Positions 9,652-18,757 are shown, counted from the first letter of the stretch. The stretch is 64,000 nt of DNA from Treponema sp. (GCA_031256445.1 JAIRQN010000018.1:46003-110002), one strand, 5' to 3'. Notes: generated by a model from the letters alone, not told the origin. A program made the numbers and translations.

Positions 9652-9686
9652 CGGAATTTTAACAATTCATTAATCTTTCTTTAACA
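9648..9686 (+). promoter_or_regulatory. Pho box: four TTAAC-type repeats at 11-bp spacing
   Basis: TTAACG (9648), TTAACA (9659), TTAATC (9670) and TTAACA (9681) begin exactly 11 bp apart, just upstream of pstS. Direct TT(A/T)ACA repeats with about 11-bp periodicity are the known binding pattern of Bacillus PhoP, and E. coli PhoB uses the same 11-bp spacing. The first repeat overlaps the stop codon of the upstream kinase gene. A weak -10 (TACATT, 9696-9701) lies 10 bp downstream with no -35, as expected for an activator-dependent promoter. PhoB encoded at 14099 is the likely ligand. Confidence 0.7.
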
Positions 9687-9730
9687 CAATCAAATTACAT
9701 TTTTTGTAGTAAATCTTTAAGGAGCGAATT

Positions 9731-10567
9731 ATGAAAAATAAATTATTTTTATTAGTATCGGGGATTCTGTTTCTTGCGGCAGCCTGTACCGGAGACGGTA
9801 AAAATACCGCCTCGGGGCAGAGCGTCCGTTCCGCGGCAAATTACACAATCGAGGCGGGCGGTTCCACTTCGGTGACTCCGCTGATGGAACTGTTTGCCGG
9901 GGAGTACTGTAAGTCTAAACCTAACATTAAAGTAAACATTAACGGGACCGGTTCCTCGGACGGAATTAAAAACGCCGGAACGTTATATCAGATTGGAATG
10001 TCCAGCCGCGAGCTTACTCCGGCGGAGCAGGGCGCCGGTCTTAAAGAGGAAATTGTGGCAATTGACGGAATTGCGGTAATTGTGAATAACAGCAATCCGG
10101 TTGACAGCCTGACGGTTGAACAGATACGCGATATTTACACCGGCGCAATCACTGACTGGAGTCAGGTGTCAGGCGGGGCGAAAAGAGGCAAAATCGCCGT
10201 TATCAGCCGCGAGGAAGGCTCCGGCACAAGGGGCGCATTTGAGGAACTTGCAGGTTTTCAGGGCAAGCTGCTTGCGGGAGCGAACGAGTCGACAAGCACC
10301 GGAGCCATCAAGGCGGGCATCGCTCAAAATACTGACGCTGTCGGTTACATTTCGCTCGGTTCTGTTGATGATTCGGTAAAAGCGTTAGCTGTAAACGGCA
10401 TCGCGCCTTCCGGGGCCAATGTAAAGAATGGCTCCTATAAAATCGCCCGTCCTTTTATTGTGCTTACCGGAAACAATGTTCATGCCGAAAGCGCCGCTTT
10501 TATAAACTGGATGCTCGGCGAAGAAGGACAGAAAATCGCGGCAAGAAGCTGGATTTCCGTAAAGTAG
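9731..10567 (+). CDS. pstS: Phosphate ABC transporter substrate-binding lipoprotein PstS
   Basis: Binds inorganic phosphate outside the inner membrane and delivers it to PstCA. The signal peptide ends in a lipobox with Cys19 (FLAAAC), so this is a lipoprotein. The mature protein shows PstS hallmarks: GGSTSVTPLMELF, the GTGSSDGIKNA phosphate-contact loop, and SREEGSGTRGAFEE. At 278 residues it has the usual short length for Gram-positive- and spirochaete-type PstS. AAGGAG lies before the ATG. It is the first gene of a colinear pstSCAB-phoU-phoB-phoR cluster behind a Pho-box-like repeat array, so phosphate starvation should induce it. Confidence 0.95.
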   Translation: MKNKLFLLVSGILFLAAACTGDGKNTASGQSVRSAANYTIEAGGSTSVTPLMELFAGEYCKSKPNIKVNINGTGSSDGIKNAGTLYQIGMSSRELTPAEQGAGLKEEIVAIDGIAVIVNNSNPVDSLTVEQIRDIYTGAITDWSQVSGGAKRGKIAVISREEGSGTRGAFEELAGFQGKLLAGANESTSTGAIKAGIAQNTDAVGYISLGSVDDSVKALAVNGIAPSGANVKNGSYKIARPFIVLTGNNVHAESAAFINWMLGEEGQKIAARSWISVK

Positions 10568-10580
10568 CCGCAACTGTTTT

Positions 10581-11780
10581 ATGAATCGCAAATTTATAGA
10601 TGTTTTTTTTAAGCATCTGTTCAGTATTACAGCGCTCTTTTCTGTGCTGGCATTGACCGCGATTCTGCTTTTTGTTTTCGCGCAGGGCAGTATGCCGTTC
10701 TTTACATCTACCGCATCCGGCATCCGCCTTGTCACGCAGCGGATTGACGATTTTACCGTTAACGGTAGCCGCTATCTTGAACACCGCGCCTTTATTGACA
10801 TTCCGCCGGACAAAGATTTAATTTCGATACAATTCAATGACGGTGCGCCGCAAAAGCTGGAAATTAAAATAAAAAACAAAGAAAAAGATCCCCGGAAAAA
10901 ACTTGAATTTTCATATAACGGAGAAGTAAAGATCACTTACCCTGAAAGTTATGTGTACACGGCAAGCTGGCCGGTGAATCCCGAAGGCCCGGCGGCCGCG
11001 CCGGAAAAAAGAGTACATATTATTTTACCCGAACCTCCCTATAATTTCGGAAAATTCATCACCGGCATGCAATGGCGGCCGGGAAGAGACAAGGTTTTCG
11101 GCATCCTCCCGATGATTGCGGGAACTCTCGCCGCAAGCCTTGGAGCGGTAATCCTTGGAGTGCCAATCGCCCTGTTATGCGCTCTTTTTATGGCTGAGTT
11201 TCTCAAGCCAAAAACAGCAGGCGTTCTGCGCGCCGGAGTTGAGCTGCTTGCCGGAATTCCTTCCGTTGTGTACGGCTTTTTCGGGCTTATGGTAATTGTT
11301 CCGTTTGTAAAGAATATTTTTAAAGTGCCGTCCGGCAACACGCTCTTATCCGCCGTAATTGTGCTCGCGCTGATGATACTGCCGACAGTCATCACAATCG
11401 CCGAAACTTCCCTGCGCGCGGTTCCGCTGTCGGTGCGGGAAGCAAGTCTCGCTTTGGGAGCCAGCAAAATGCAGACATCCTGGAGAGTGGTGCTGCCTCA
11501 CGCGAATTCGGGAGTAATCGCTGCGGTTATCCTGGGAATTTCCCGCGCTGTGGGAGAAACCATGGCTGTGATCCTTGTGGCGGGAAACTCGCCCCAGCTT
11601 ACAATAAACCCGCTGGCGAGCGTGAGAACCCTTACTTCCACAATCGCCATGGAGATGGGTTACGCGTCAGGCAGGCACAGCGAAATGCTGTTTTCAATCG
11701 GCGTAACGCTGTTCGCGATAATTTTAATTCTGAATAGCCTGATTTTATGGTACAGGCGGAAAATAGGGAATGAACAATGA
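10581..11780 (+). CDS. pstC: Phosphate ABC transporter permease PstC
   Basis: Inner-membrane channel subunit of the Pst importer. 399 residues: one N-terminal membrane helix, then an unusually long extracytoplasmic segment of about 120 residues with many Lys and Pro, then the six-helix permease core. The EAA-like loop that contacts the ATPase reads REASLALGASKMQTSWRVVLPHA, and IPSVVYGFFGL is typical of PstC/PstA. It starts 13 nt after pstS with no obvious ribosome site. The stop codon overlaps the pstA start by 4 nt (ATGA). Confidence 0.93.
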   Translation: MNRKFIDVFFKHLFSITALFSVLALTAILLFVFAQGSMPFFTSTASGIRLVTQRIDDFTVNGSRYLEHRAFIDIPPDKDLISIQFNDGAPQKLEIKIKNKEKDPRKKLEFSYNGEVKITYPESYVYTASWPVNPEGPAAAPEKRVHIILPEPPYNFGKFITGMQWRPGRDKVFGILPMIAGTLAASLGAVILGVPIALLCALFMAEFLKPKTAGVLRAGVELLAGIPSVVYGFFGLMVIVPFVKNIFKVPSGNTLLSAVIVLALMILPTVITIAETSLRAVPLSVREASLALGASKMQTSWRVVLPHANSGVIAAVILGISRAVGETMAVILVAGNSPQLTINPLASVRTLTSTIAMEMGYASGRHSEMLFSIGVTLFAIILILNSLILWYRRKIGNEQ

Positions 11781-12661
11781 GCGATTATCAAATGACAATA
11801 AACAGTGAGCAGGAAGAGTTAAAAGGCAAAAAAGCATTGAAATTGAGAAAGAGAAAATTTCTGGATGGGCTGCTGTATGGTGTAATGGCTGTTACCATGA
11901 CATGCGTTGTCCTGGCGCTGTTGTTCATTTTAATTTACATTTTCCGTTCGCAGGCGGGTTTCCTTAACTGGAAATTTCTTACCGGCGCGGAAACCGGAAT
12001 TCTTCCCATGATTGTTACTACTCTCTACATTGTTCTTGTGTCCATCGCGGTTGCGCTGCCTGTGGGTCTTGCCACCGCCATCTTCCTTAACGAATACTCC
12101 GGCAATTCGTCTTTTATCAGAATTCTTCGCCTTGCCATTGAAACGCTTGCGGGTATTCCGTCAATTATTTACGGGCTTTTCGGCCTTTTATTGTTCTGCC
12201 GCATATTAAACCTTGGTCAGTCAATAATCGCCGGGTCTTTAACGCTAAGCATAATGATTCTGCCTGTTATTATCCGCACCACGGAGGAAGCCCTTAAATC
12301 CATTCCCGACTCATTCAGGGAAGGTTCCCTTGCGTTAGGCGCAACAAAATTCCAGACAATAGTTTATGTAGTGCTGCCGTCCGCGCTGCCGGGAATTTTA
12401 ACGTCGGTAATTCTGGCTATAGGCAGGGTTGTAGGAGAATCCGCGCCCGTGCTGCTGACAGTCGGCCTTGCCAAAAATATGCCGCACACCATTTTTGAAT
12501 CCGGAAGAACGCTGACCATCCACCTTTATTACCTGACAAATGAAGCTGTCCGTTCTGAAGATTTCTGCATCGCCTTCGCAACGGCTTCGGTGCTGGTAAT
12601 ATTGGTTGTAATTATCAACACAGCGGCAAAGGTTCTGACCGCCGGCTTCGGAAAAAAATAG
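11777..12661 (+). CDS. pstA: Phosphate ABC transporter permease PstA
   Basis: Second membrane subunit of the phosphate importer, 294 residues with six predicted helices. Family marks are LAGIPSIIYGLFGLLLF and the EAA loop with REGSLALGATKFQTIVYVV near residue 180, closely parallel to PstC. The N-terminal 30 residues are hydrophilic and Lys-rich (cytoplasmic). It overlaps pstC by 4 nt, implying translational coupling, and is followed 9 nt later by pstB. Confidence 0.93.
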   Translation: MSDYQMTINSEQEELKGKKALKLRKRKFLDGLLYGVMAVTMTCVVLALLFILIYIFRSQAGFLNWKFLTGAETGILPMIVTTLYIVLVSIAVALPVGLATAIFLNEYSGNSSFIRILRLAIETLAGIPSIIYGLFGLLLFCRILNLGQSIIAGSLTLSIMILPVIIRTTEEALKSIPDSFREGSLALGATKFQTIVYVVLPSALPGILTSVILAIGRVVGESAPVLLTVGLAKNMPHTIFESGRTLTIHLYYLTNEAVRSEDFCIAFATASVLVILVVIINTAAKVLTAGFGKK

Positions 12662-12670
12662 GAAAATATT

Positions 12671-13426
12671 ATGGATAAAATTAAAATTGACGTAAAAAAC
12701 CTTGATCTTTTCTACGGAGATTTTCATGCTCTTAAAAAAATAAATATGGCGATCACAAGGGGCGATGTCACCGCGCTCATAGGCCCTTCAGGCTGCGGCA
12801 AGTCAACATTTATAAGGACTCTGAACCGTATGAACGACCTTATTCCCTCATGCCGCGTTACAGGGGAAGTTCTGCTGGACGGAAAGGACGTTTACGGCTC
12901 GATGGATGTTACGGAACTGCGCACGCGGGTGGGGATGGTTTTTCAGAAGCCAAATCCGTTTAACATGACCGTATATGACAATGTCGCATATGGCAGACGG
13001 ATGCATGGCGTCACTGACAAATGGCAGCTTGCAGAACTTGTTGAAACATCGCTTAAAAAGGCGGCTCTTTGGGAAGAGGTTAAAGACAGGCTGAAAAAGC
13101 CCGCTCAGGCGCTTTCCGGCGGTCAGCAGCAGCGGCTGTGCATAGCAAGAAGCATCGCGATGGAACCTGAAATAATCCTTATGGACGAGCCTACAAGCGC
13201 GCTTGATCCTATCGCGACAGGCAGAATAGAAGAACTGATCGGCGAATTAAAAGAAGAGTTCACAATAATTCTTGTTACCCACGCCATGCATCAGGCGTCC
13301 AGGGTAAGCAATAAAACTGCTTTCTTTCTGCTGGGAGAACTGGTAGAATACAACAGTACGCGCAAAGTTTTTACAAATCCGGTTGATAAACGCACGGAAG
13401 ACTATATTTCCGGCAGATTTGGTTAG
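12671..13426 (+). CDS. pstB: Phosphate ABC transporter ATPase PstB
   Basis: ATPase that powers phosphate import. 251 residues, the standard PstB length, with Walker [10 protein letters not shown], the PstB-type RTLNRMNDL after it, Q-loop [17 protein letters not shown], signature LSGGQQQRL, Walker [13 protein letters not shown] and the switch His in [16 protein letters not shown] precedes the ATG. phoU follows after 14 nt. PstB is also expected to take part with PhoU in signalling to PhoR. Confidence 0.96.
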   Translation: MDKIKIDVKNLDLFYGDFHALKKINMAITRGDVTALIGPSGCGKSTFIRTLNRMNDLIPSCRVTGEVLLDGKDVYGSMDVTELRTRVGMVFQKPNPFNMTVYDNVAYGRRMHGVTDKWQLAELVETSLKKAALWEEVKDRLKKPAQALSGGQQQRLCIARSIAMEPEIILMDEPTSALDPIATGRIEELIGELKEEFTIILVTHAMHQASRVSNKTAFFLLGELVEYNSTRKVFTNPVDKRTEDYISGRFG

Positions 13427-13440
13427 GGGCAGGTGTTAAA

Positions 13441-14106
13441 ATGGATACTCGAAAATTCTTTTCTGATGAATTGGACAGGCTCAGACAGGAAATACTCGCG
13501 ATGGCCATAAGAGTGGAAGGAAACCTTGGCAAGGCGCTTACCGCTTTAAGGACGCGCAATGCCGATTTGGCGAAAGAAGTCCGCGCCGATGACGCGGAAG
13601 TAGACGCTCTTCAGATTAAAATTGAGGATGAGGCCGCCATTATTATCGCGACCCAGCAGCCCGTGGCGCGCGACCTGAGGGAAATGGTTACTATTTTTAA
13701 ACTTACCAGCAATATCGAAAGAATAGGGGATCATGCCGTGCATCTTGCGAAGGCCGCGAAGAAACTCGCAAAGAGCGACGCTTCTCCTTTCAGCGCGCAG
13801 GAACATCTGGAAATAATGGCCGACACCGGCATGCAAATGATCCGGGCCGCGATTTCCGCTTTTATGGAACAGGATTCCGGCGCGGCGCGCAAAGCCGCGG
13901 CAATGGATGTAAAAATAGACGAAGAACACAAAGCGCTAATAGAAAATATTTTAAAACTGATGAAAAAAAATTCCTGCGTTGTAAAAGACGCATTACAGGT
14001 GCTGAATACTTCCAACCAGCTTGAACGCCTTGGAGATCATATAACCAATATCTGCGAAGCTGTCGTTTACATGATAGAAGGCAAACATGAGGAATTGAAT
14101 GAGTAA
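13441..14106 (+). CDS. phoU: Phosphate regulatory protein PhoU
   Basis: Cytoplasmic helical-bundle protein that links the Pst transporter to PhoR and represses the regulon when phosphate is plentiful. 221 residues made of two three-helix repeats, each with the metal-binding (E/D)xxxD-type motif of the family: NIERIGDHAVHLA near residue 95 and NQLERLGDHITNICE near residue 200. It lies between pstB and phoB and overlaps the phoB start by 8 nt. Confidence 0.94.
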   Translation: MDTRKFFSDELDRLRQEILAMAIRVEGNLGKALTALRTRNADLAKEVRADDAEVDALQIKIEDEAAIIIATQQPVARDLREMVTIFKLTSNIERIGDHAVHLAKAAKKLAKSDASPFSAQEHLEIMADTGMQMIRAAISAFMEQDSGAARKAAAMDVKIDEEHKALIENILKLMKKNSCVVKDALQVLNTSNQLERLGDHITNICEAVVYMIEGKHEELNE

Positions 14107-14818
14107 AGAGGTCATTCTTGTCATAGAGGACGATCCGGATATTCAGGAACTGCTTGCCCATTCAATGTCACGCGAAGGATGGAAACTTGTTCCGGCAAGA
14201 ACCGGAGAAGAAGGAATAAAAATTTTTAAAACAAAAAATGTGGACTGCGTTCTTTTGGATATTATGCTGCCCGGCATGGACGGATTAAAAACATTAAAAA
14301 AAATAAAGGAAATTGAAAACGGCGCTGGCGGCAGGCGCGGCGCCAGTATTCCCGTGATAATGACCACCGCGAAAGGCGAGGAAGCCGATATAGTATCGGG
14401 GCTGGAACTGGGCGCTGATGATTATGTTGTTAAACCGTATAGTCCCAAAGTGCTGATTGCCCGTATCCGCGCCGGTCTGCGGCGGCAGGAAGAGAGCTGT
14501 TCAGGCGCGCCGGCTTCTTCGTGGCAGCAGGGAGAACTCAGACTTGACGCGTCCCGTCATACCGCTTTTTGCGGCGAAAGACAGCTTGACCTTTTTGCCA
14601 CCGAATTTGAACTGTTAAAACATTTTTTGTCCAATCCGGAAATTGTGTTTTCGCGTAATCAGATTATTAAAGCGATCAGAGGGCCGGATTACCCTGTTAC
14701 AGACCGTTCTGTGGATGTGCAGATACTGGGCCTGCGGAAAAAACTCGGTGAAGCCGGAGAGATGATCGAAACAATCCGGGGCGTTGGATACAGATTCAGG
14801 GCAGTAAACGGCGAATAA
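14099..14818 (+). CDS. phoB: PhoB-type response regulator
   Basis: OmpR/PhoB-family transcription factor expected to activate the pst-pho operon when phosphorylated by the adjacent kinase. 239 residues: receiver with acidic pocket EDDPD, phosphoacceptor Asp54 (LLDIMLPGMDG) and Lys in VKPYSP; then a winged-helix domain with ATEFELLKHF, the VFSRNQI helix and VDVQILGLRKKLGEAG. A glycine-rich insertion (ENGAGGRRGAS) sits in the receiver. It overlaps phoU by 8 nt and is followed by phoR after a 30-nt gap with its own GGAGAG ribosome site. Confidence 0.93.
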   Translation: MSKEVILVIEDDPDIQELLAHSMSREGWKLVPARTGEEGIKIFKTKNVDCVLLDIMLPGMDGLKTLKKIKEIENGAGGRRGASIPVIMTTAKGEEADIVSGLELGADDYVVKPYSPKVLIARIRAGLRRQEESCSGAPASSWQQGELRLDASRHTAFCGERQLDLFATEFELLKHFLSNPEIVFSRNQIIKAIRGPDYPVTDRSVDVQILGLRKKLGEAGEMIETIRGVGYRFRAVNGE

Positions 14819-14848
14819 TCAGCCGATATATTAGCAAGGAGAGTTAAC

Positions 14849-16762
14849 ATGACAATATTCCGGAAAAGTATGATAACGCTTGGCGCGGCTGTCATTGGGT
14901 TTTCTGCTGTAATTGTTGTGTCGATTCTTTTATTTATGAACTCTCTTTATTACGAGATAAACGCCGCGGGACTGGAACACACGGCAAAAATATTCTGGAC
15001 TGTTTTGGACAAAGACAGCGTAAAGGAAATATTGCTGAATAATAATAACGCGGACCCGGACATACATCCCGGCCTCTCGCTGCCTTCCGGAACTTTTGAC
15101 ACTTACAGACTCACCCTGATTGCTTCTTCCGGTTATGTCATGTGGGATTCCCATGTTTCAGACAGGCTTGTGAATCATCTTGACCGGAAAGAAATTAAAG
15201 CTGCGCTGGAAGGAAAAGTGGCAAGCGCGCGCCGGGAATCCATCACTACCGGTTTAAAGCGCATCTACTACGCAATGCCGGTTTATGATGATATGAACAT
15301 AATTGGCGTGTTCAGGCTTTCAATCGCTGTTCCTGGTTTTTTGGCGAGGATTTCGCCTGTTATTCTTCCTTTTTTGGTCTTTATTACCCTGTTTGTCATT
15401 GCCGCTTTTTGGGCGATTTTTGTTTTCTCCCGCTCTCTTTCCGCTTCGCTTGTCAGGCTGGTAAAAATCGCGCAGGCGGGCTCTCCCGCTTATTCCGGTT
15501 CAGAAGCAAGTCAGCATGTTACGCTGGAATTTGACGCTCTGGAGATGTCTTTAAAGGCGATGAAATCGGAATTGAATTTCCGTTTTGAACAGGCAAAGTC
15601 AGAAGGCCAGCGGCTCGAGGCGATCCTTAACGGAATGTCAGAGGCGGTATTCGCGATGGACTCCTCCCTTAAGCTGCATCTCGTAAACCCCAGGGCGCGG
15701 GAGCTTTTTAACCTTGGAAATAAAGAAATAATCTCCATGACGCTTCTTGAAGCGACCCGTTCCGCAGATTTGGCGGAAGCCGCAAAGAGGACGATTTCAG
15801 GCGGCCGCCCTCTGGAAATGGAATTGGCTTTCCATACAGATCAGGAACAGCATTTTCAGGTTTTTGCCGCTCCTCTTGCCAGAACAACTTCGCTGTCCGC
15901 AGGCGCTGTCAATTATAACGGCGCTGTTCTTGTTCTTCAGGAAATTACCCGCCTTGTAAAACTGGAAAGGGTACGCAAGGATTTTGTAGCGAATGTATCG
16001 CATGAACTGCGTACGCCAATTCAGCTTATCAAGGGTTTTTCTGAAACATTGCTGGATACGATCAGCGATAACGGCGATGAAAAAAACAAGCAGATGATTC
16101 ATTTTACGCAGATAATCCGCAAGAATGCCGGAATAATGGAGAATCTGACCAACGATCTTTTAATACTCAGCAGTCTGGAAAATACCGCAGGTTACCGCCG
16201 GGGCAGCGATTATCATATTGAAGAGTTCAGCATTATGTCATTAATTGACGAAGCTGTCTGCGCGATGCAGCCTCAGGCAAAGAAAAAACAAATTGAAATC
16301 ATTGTAAATTGCCCGCAGGAGTTAACGGCCAAACTGCAGGGTTCATTCATAATTCAGGCATTGATCAATTTGATAGATAATGGAATTAAATTTTCACCTC
16401 CGGAATCCGAATTGCGGGTAAACGCGGTTTTGGAAGGCGATGAACTGGTTCTGGAAGTGCATGACAGGGGAATTGGAATTCCATCCGAACATCTTGCCCG
16501 TATCTTTGAAAGGTTTTACCGGGTAGATCATTCAAGAAGCCGCGAAGACGGCTCTTCCGGCGGCTCCAACTGGGCGAAACATTCAGGAGGCACCGGCCTT
16601 GGGCTTTCAATTGTCAGGCATGTCGCGGCGCTGCATAATGGAAAAGCCGAAGTTGAAAGCCGTTATGGCGAAGGCTCGGTCTTCAGGATTAAAATACCTC
16701 AGGAATCCTCTTCCGAAGATTCTTCATCTTCAGATTCTTCCTCTGCGTCATCTGATTCCTGA
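14849..16762 (+). CDS. phoR: PhoR-type sensor histidine kinase with acidic serine tail
   Basis: Membrane kinase partner of PhoB, 637 residues. TM1 about 9-32, extracytoplasmic region to about 165, TM2 about 170-195, linker, PAS (about 250-370), HisKA with phosphoacceptor His385 (NVSHELRTPIQLI), HATPase ([24 protein letters not shown]). The long extracytoplasmic domain is like Gram-positive PhoR rather than E. coli PhoR. The C-terminus after the usual end (KIPQE) carries a low-complexity run of Ser, Asp and Glu (ESSSEDSSSSDSSS) encoded by DNA shared with the tail of the opposite-strand FKBP gene. ATG follows AAGGAGAG. Confidence 0.9.
   Translation: MTIFRKSMITLGAAVIGFSAVIVVSILLFMNSLYYEINAAGLEHTAKIFWTVLDKDSVKEILLNNNNADPDIHPGLSLPSGTFDTYRLTLIASSGYVMWDSHVSDRLVNHLDRKEIKAALEGKVASARRESITTGLKRIYYAMPVYDDMNIIGVFRLSIAVPGFLARISPVILPFLVFITLFVIAAFWAIFVFSRSLSASLVRLVKIAQAGSPAYSGSEASQHVTLEFDALEMSLKAMKSELNFRFEQAKSEGQRLEAILNGMSEAVFAMDSSLKLHLVNPRARELFNLGNKEIISMTLLEATRSADLAEAAKRTISGGRPLEMELAFHTDQEQHFQVFAAPLARTTSLSAGAVNYNGAVLVLQEITRLVKLERVRKDFVANVSHELRTPIQLIKGFSETLLDTISDNGDEKNKQMIHFTQIIRKNAGIMENLTNDLLILSSLENTAGYRRGSDYHIEEFSIMSLIDEAVCAMQPQAKKKQIEIIVNCPQELTAKLQGSFIIQALINLIDNGIKFSPPESELRVNAVLEGDELVLEVHDRGIGIPSEHLARIFERFYRVDHSRSREDGSSGGSNWAKHSGGTGLGLSIVRHVAALHNGKAEVESRYGEGSVFRIKIPQESSSEDSSSSDSSSASSDS
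16699..16762. other. Tail-to-tail coding overlap with low-complexity tails on both strands
   Basis: These 64 bp encode the last residues of phoR on the + strand (Ser/Asp/Glu run) and the last residues of the FKBP isomerase on the - strand (ESDDAEEESEDEESSEEDS). The repeated TCT/TCC/TCA and GAT/GAA-like triplets give acidic/serine codons when read either way. Confidence 0.95.
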
Positions 16763-17445
16763 TATACCTCGTTTATAATCTCCAGCAGCTCTACCTCAAA
16801 GATCAGCGTTGAGTACGGAGCAATCATTGGCTGGGCGCCTTCTTTTCCGTAAGCAAGCGAAGAAGGTATGTAGAATTTGTATTTGCTTCCGGGACTCATT
16901 AACAATAATCCCTCGGCCCAGCCCGGAATTACCATCCCAAGCGGAATGTACGCGCCTCCGTCTTCATCATTTGATTGGTCAAACTGCGAGCCGTCCATAA
17001 AGGCGCCTGTATAGTTCACCCGGACAATGGAAGTAATTACAGGTTTTTCTCCTTCAGTTTCTGCCAGGATTTCGTACTGTAGGCCTGTTTCCGAAACCTG
17101 AACTTCCGGGCGGGTTATATTATTTGCAAGAAATTCTTCTTCCTTTACCCGGTATTCATCGGCCTTTTTATCCATTGCTTTCTGCATGGCGGTTTCCACA
17201 ATTTCCATAGCTTCCTGCTCTGTAAACTGGGTTTCGCCGTTTTCCATGATGGCTTTCATGCCTTCGGCAAAAGCGATGTAATCGAATTCCAGCGGCGTAG
17301 ACTGCAAATTTGATCCGAGTATCATGCCGAAAGCGTAGCTTACGCGCGCCTTTTCTTCGGATTTCTTGTAATCTTCCTGAATGCCCCTTGCGTGTAGCGA
17401 TAAGGCGAATAGCATCAGCGCCGTTAAAATAATCAGTTTTTTCAT
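16699..17445 (-). CDS. Exported FKBP-type peptidyl-prolyl isomerase with acidic tail
   Basis: Predicted periplasmic folding catalyst for X-Pro bonds, 248 residues. Signal peptide (MKKLIILTALMLFALSLHARG) gives export. Residues about 30-125 match the FKBP N-terminal dimerisation-type domain (SYAFGMILGSNL). Residues about 135-225 are the FKBP fold (GLQYEIL, VNYTGAFMDGSQFDQS, VIPGWAEGL, SKYKFYIPSSLAYG, TLIFEVELLEI). The final 25 residues are almost only Glu, Asp and Ser and overlap phoR on the other strand. It lies 2 nt after its upstream paralogue, with which it is surely co-transcribed. Confidence 0.92.
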   Translation of the reverse strand: MKKLIILTALMLFALSLHARGIQEDYKKSEEKARVSYAFGMILGSNLQSTPLEFDYIAFAEGMKAIMENGETQFTEQEAMEIVETAMQKAMDKKADEYRVKEEEFLANNITRPEVQVSETGLQYEILAETEGEKPVITSIVRVNYTGAFMDGSQFDQSNDEDGGAYIPLGMVIPGWAEGLLLMSPGSKYKFYIPSSLAYGKEGAQPMIAPYSTLIFEVELLEIINEVYQESDDAEEESEDEESSEEDS

Positions 17446-17447
17446 AT

Positions 17448-18155
17448 TTACCTCTCTATTATCTCCAGAAGTTCCACTTCAAAGATTAACGTAGAATACG
17501 GAGGAATTGTCCCCGCGTTTCTTGAACCATATCCCAATTCTGATGGAATATACAGTCTGTATTTACTGCCTTCGCCCATTAACTGTAAACCTTCTGTCCA
17601 GCCCTGAATAACTTCGTTCAGCGGGAATTCCGCAGGAACTCCGCGGGTGTAAGAACTGTCAAAGATCGTACCGTCAATTAACCTGCCTTCGTAATGCACT
17701 TTTACAACATTGTTCACGGATGGTTTTCTTTTTCCCGACTCCGAGATTACTTCGTACTGTAACCCGCTTGATGTAATTACTATGCCGGGTTTCTTGCTGT
17801 TTTCCGCCAGATATTCCGTATTTTTTATAATTGCTTCGCTTTCTTTTTCCATTGAATCCGCTTCCATTTTCTGCATCATTTCCTGAAATGCGGCCTGAAG
17901 CTTCGCGATAGCCTCATCTTCAGTAAGCCTTGCTTCCCCGCCTGATAAAACGTCCTTCATCCCCTGATAAAATTCATCCATATCGGGAATAATGCCGTCC
18001 GCAGCCAAACCCATGCCGATATTCATGCCAAGCGCGTAAGACGCGTCTTTGTCAAAATTTACCCCTTCGATTGACGAACCGGAATCGCCTTTCTTGCAGC
18101 CCGAAGCGCACAAAATTACGGTTATAATTATTAAAATTATTAATTTTTGTTTCAT
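17448..18155 (-). CDS. FKBP-type peptidyl-prolyl isomerase lipoprotein
   Basis: Predicted envelope-anchored prolyl isomerase, 235 residues. The signal peptide ends in a lipobox with Cys20 (LCASGC), so it is probably lipid-anchored. An FKBP N-terminal domain (SYALGMNIGMGLAADG) is followed by an FKBP fold with VHYEGRLIDGTIFDSSY, VIQGWTEGLQLMGEGSKY, YIPSELGYGSR and TLIFEVELLEI. It is closely similar to the following gene (2 nt away) and looks like a tandem duplicate in which one copy became a lipoprotein and the other a soluble protein with an acidic tail. Confidence 0.93.
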   Translation of the reverse strand: MKQKLIILIIITVILCASGCKKGDSGSSIEGVNFDKDASYALGMNIGMGLAADGIIPDMDEFYQGMKDVLSGGEARLTEDEAIAKLQAAFQEMMQKMEADSMEKESEAIIKNTEYLAENSKKPGIVITSSGLQYEVISESGKRKPSVNNVVKVHYEGRLIDGTIFDSSYTRGVPAEFPLNEVIQGWTEGLQLMGEGSKYRLYIPSELGYGSRNAGTIPPYSTLIFEVELLEIIER

Positions 18156-18328
18156 TTTCCCAATATAACCTATTAAATAACAAGTGCCTAGTGTTTTATG
18201 TGAAATTGTTGAATTTTTGATTGCGTTTATTTGAAAAAAGTTTTATTTTATAAGTATGTAGATTTAATTCTGCTTCAATTTTACGAAATATAGTTTACAT
18301 TGCCGATAATATTTAGGAGGAACGTTTT

Positions 18329-18757
18329 ATGGCTGCGAAAGAAGTTTTAAAGAAAATCCTGATTGTTGATGACAGCGATATACAGCTTGTTGTTGCCGAG
18401 GGAATATTAAAGGCAAAGTATGACGTCATTACGGCAAAGTCCGGGAAGGAAGCGCTTGCCATACTGGCAAAAGGGTTGAAGCCCGATCTAATCCTGCTGG
18501 ACATTTTAATGCCGGATATGGATGGCTGGGAAACATACAATAAAATCAACGGAATCAGCCTTTTACAGAATGTTCCGATTGCTTTTCTGACATCTTTAAG
18601 CGGAATTGTGGAAAGACTGCGCGCTTCCAGGCTTGGAGCCGCCGACTTTATCAATAAACCTTATGACAGGGTAGTATTACTGGAAAAGGTTGAAAAATTG
18701 CTCAATGGCGAAAGAATCAGCCAGGATAATGATAAAGAACCTCAAGACGCTCCATAA
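18329..18757 (+). CDS. Single-domain response regulator (CheY-like)
   Basis: A 142-residue stand-alone receiver with no output domain. Visible residues: acidic pocket VDDSD, phosphoacceptor Asp58 (LLDILMPDMDG), Thr/Ser in FLTSLSG and Lys in NKPYD. Sequence style (LILLDILMPDMDGWE, the LGAADFINKPYD end) is close to the receivers of the HD-GYP regulators in this window, so it may take phosphate from the same hybrid kinases; that is inference. AGGAGG at 18315-18320 fixes the start. It stands alone between the divergent FKBP pair and nifJ. Confidence 0.9.
   Translation: MAAKEVLKKILIVDDSDIQLVVAEGILKAKYDVITAKSGKEALAILAKGLKPDLILLDILMPDMDGWETYNKINGISLLQNVPIAFLTSLSGIVERLRASRLGAADFINKPYDRVVLLEKVEKLLNGERISQDNDKEPQDAP

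Noticed and set aside
17448..18155. Tandem FKBP genes as a recent exact duplication
   Set aside because: The two proteins share motifs but differ at most positions and in export type, so this is an old duplication.
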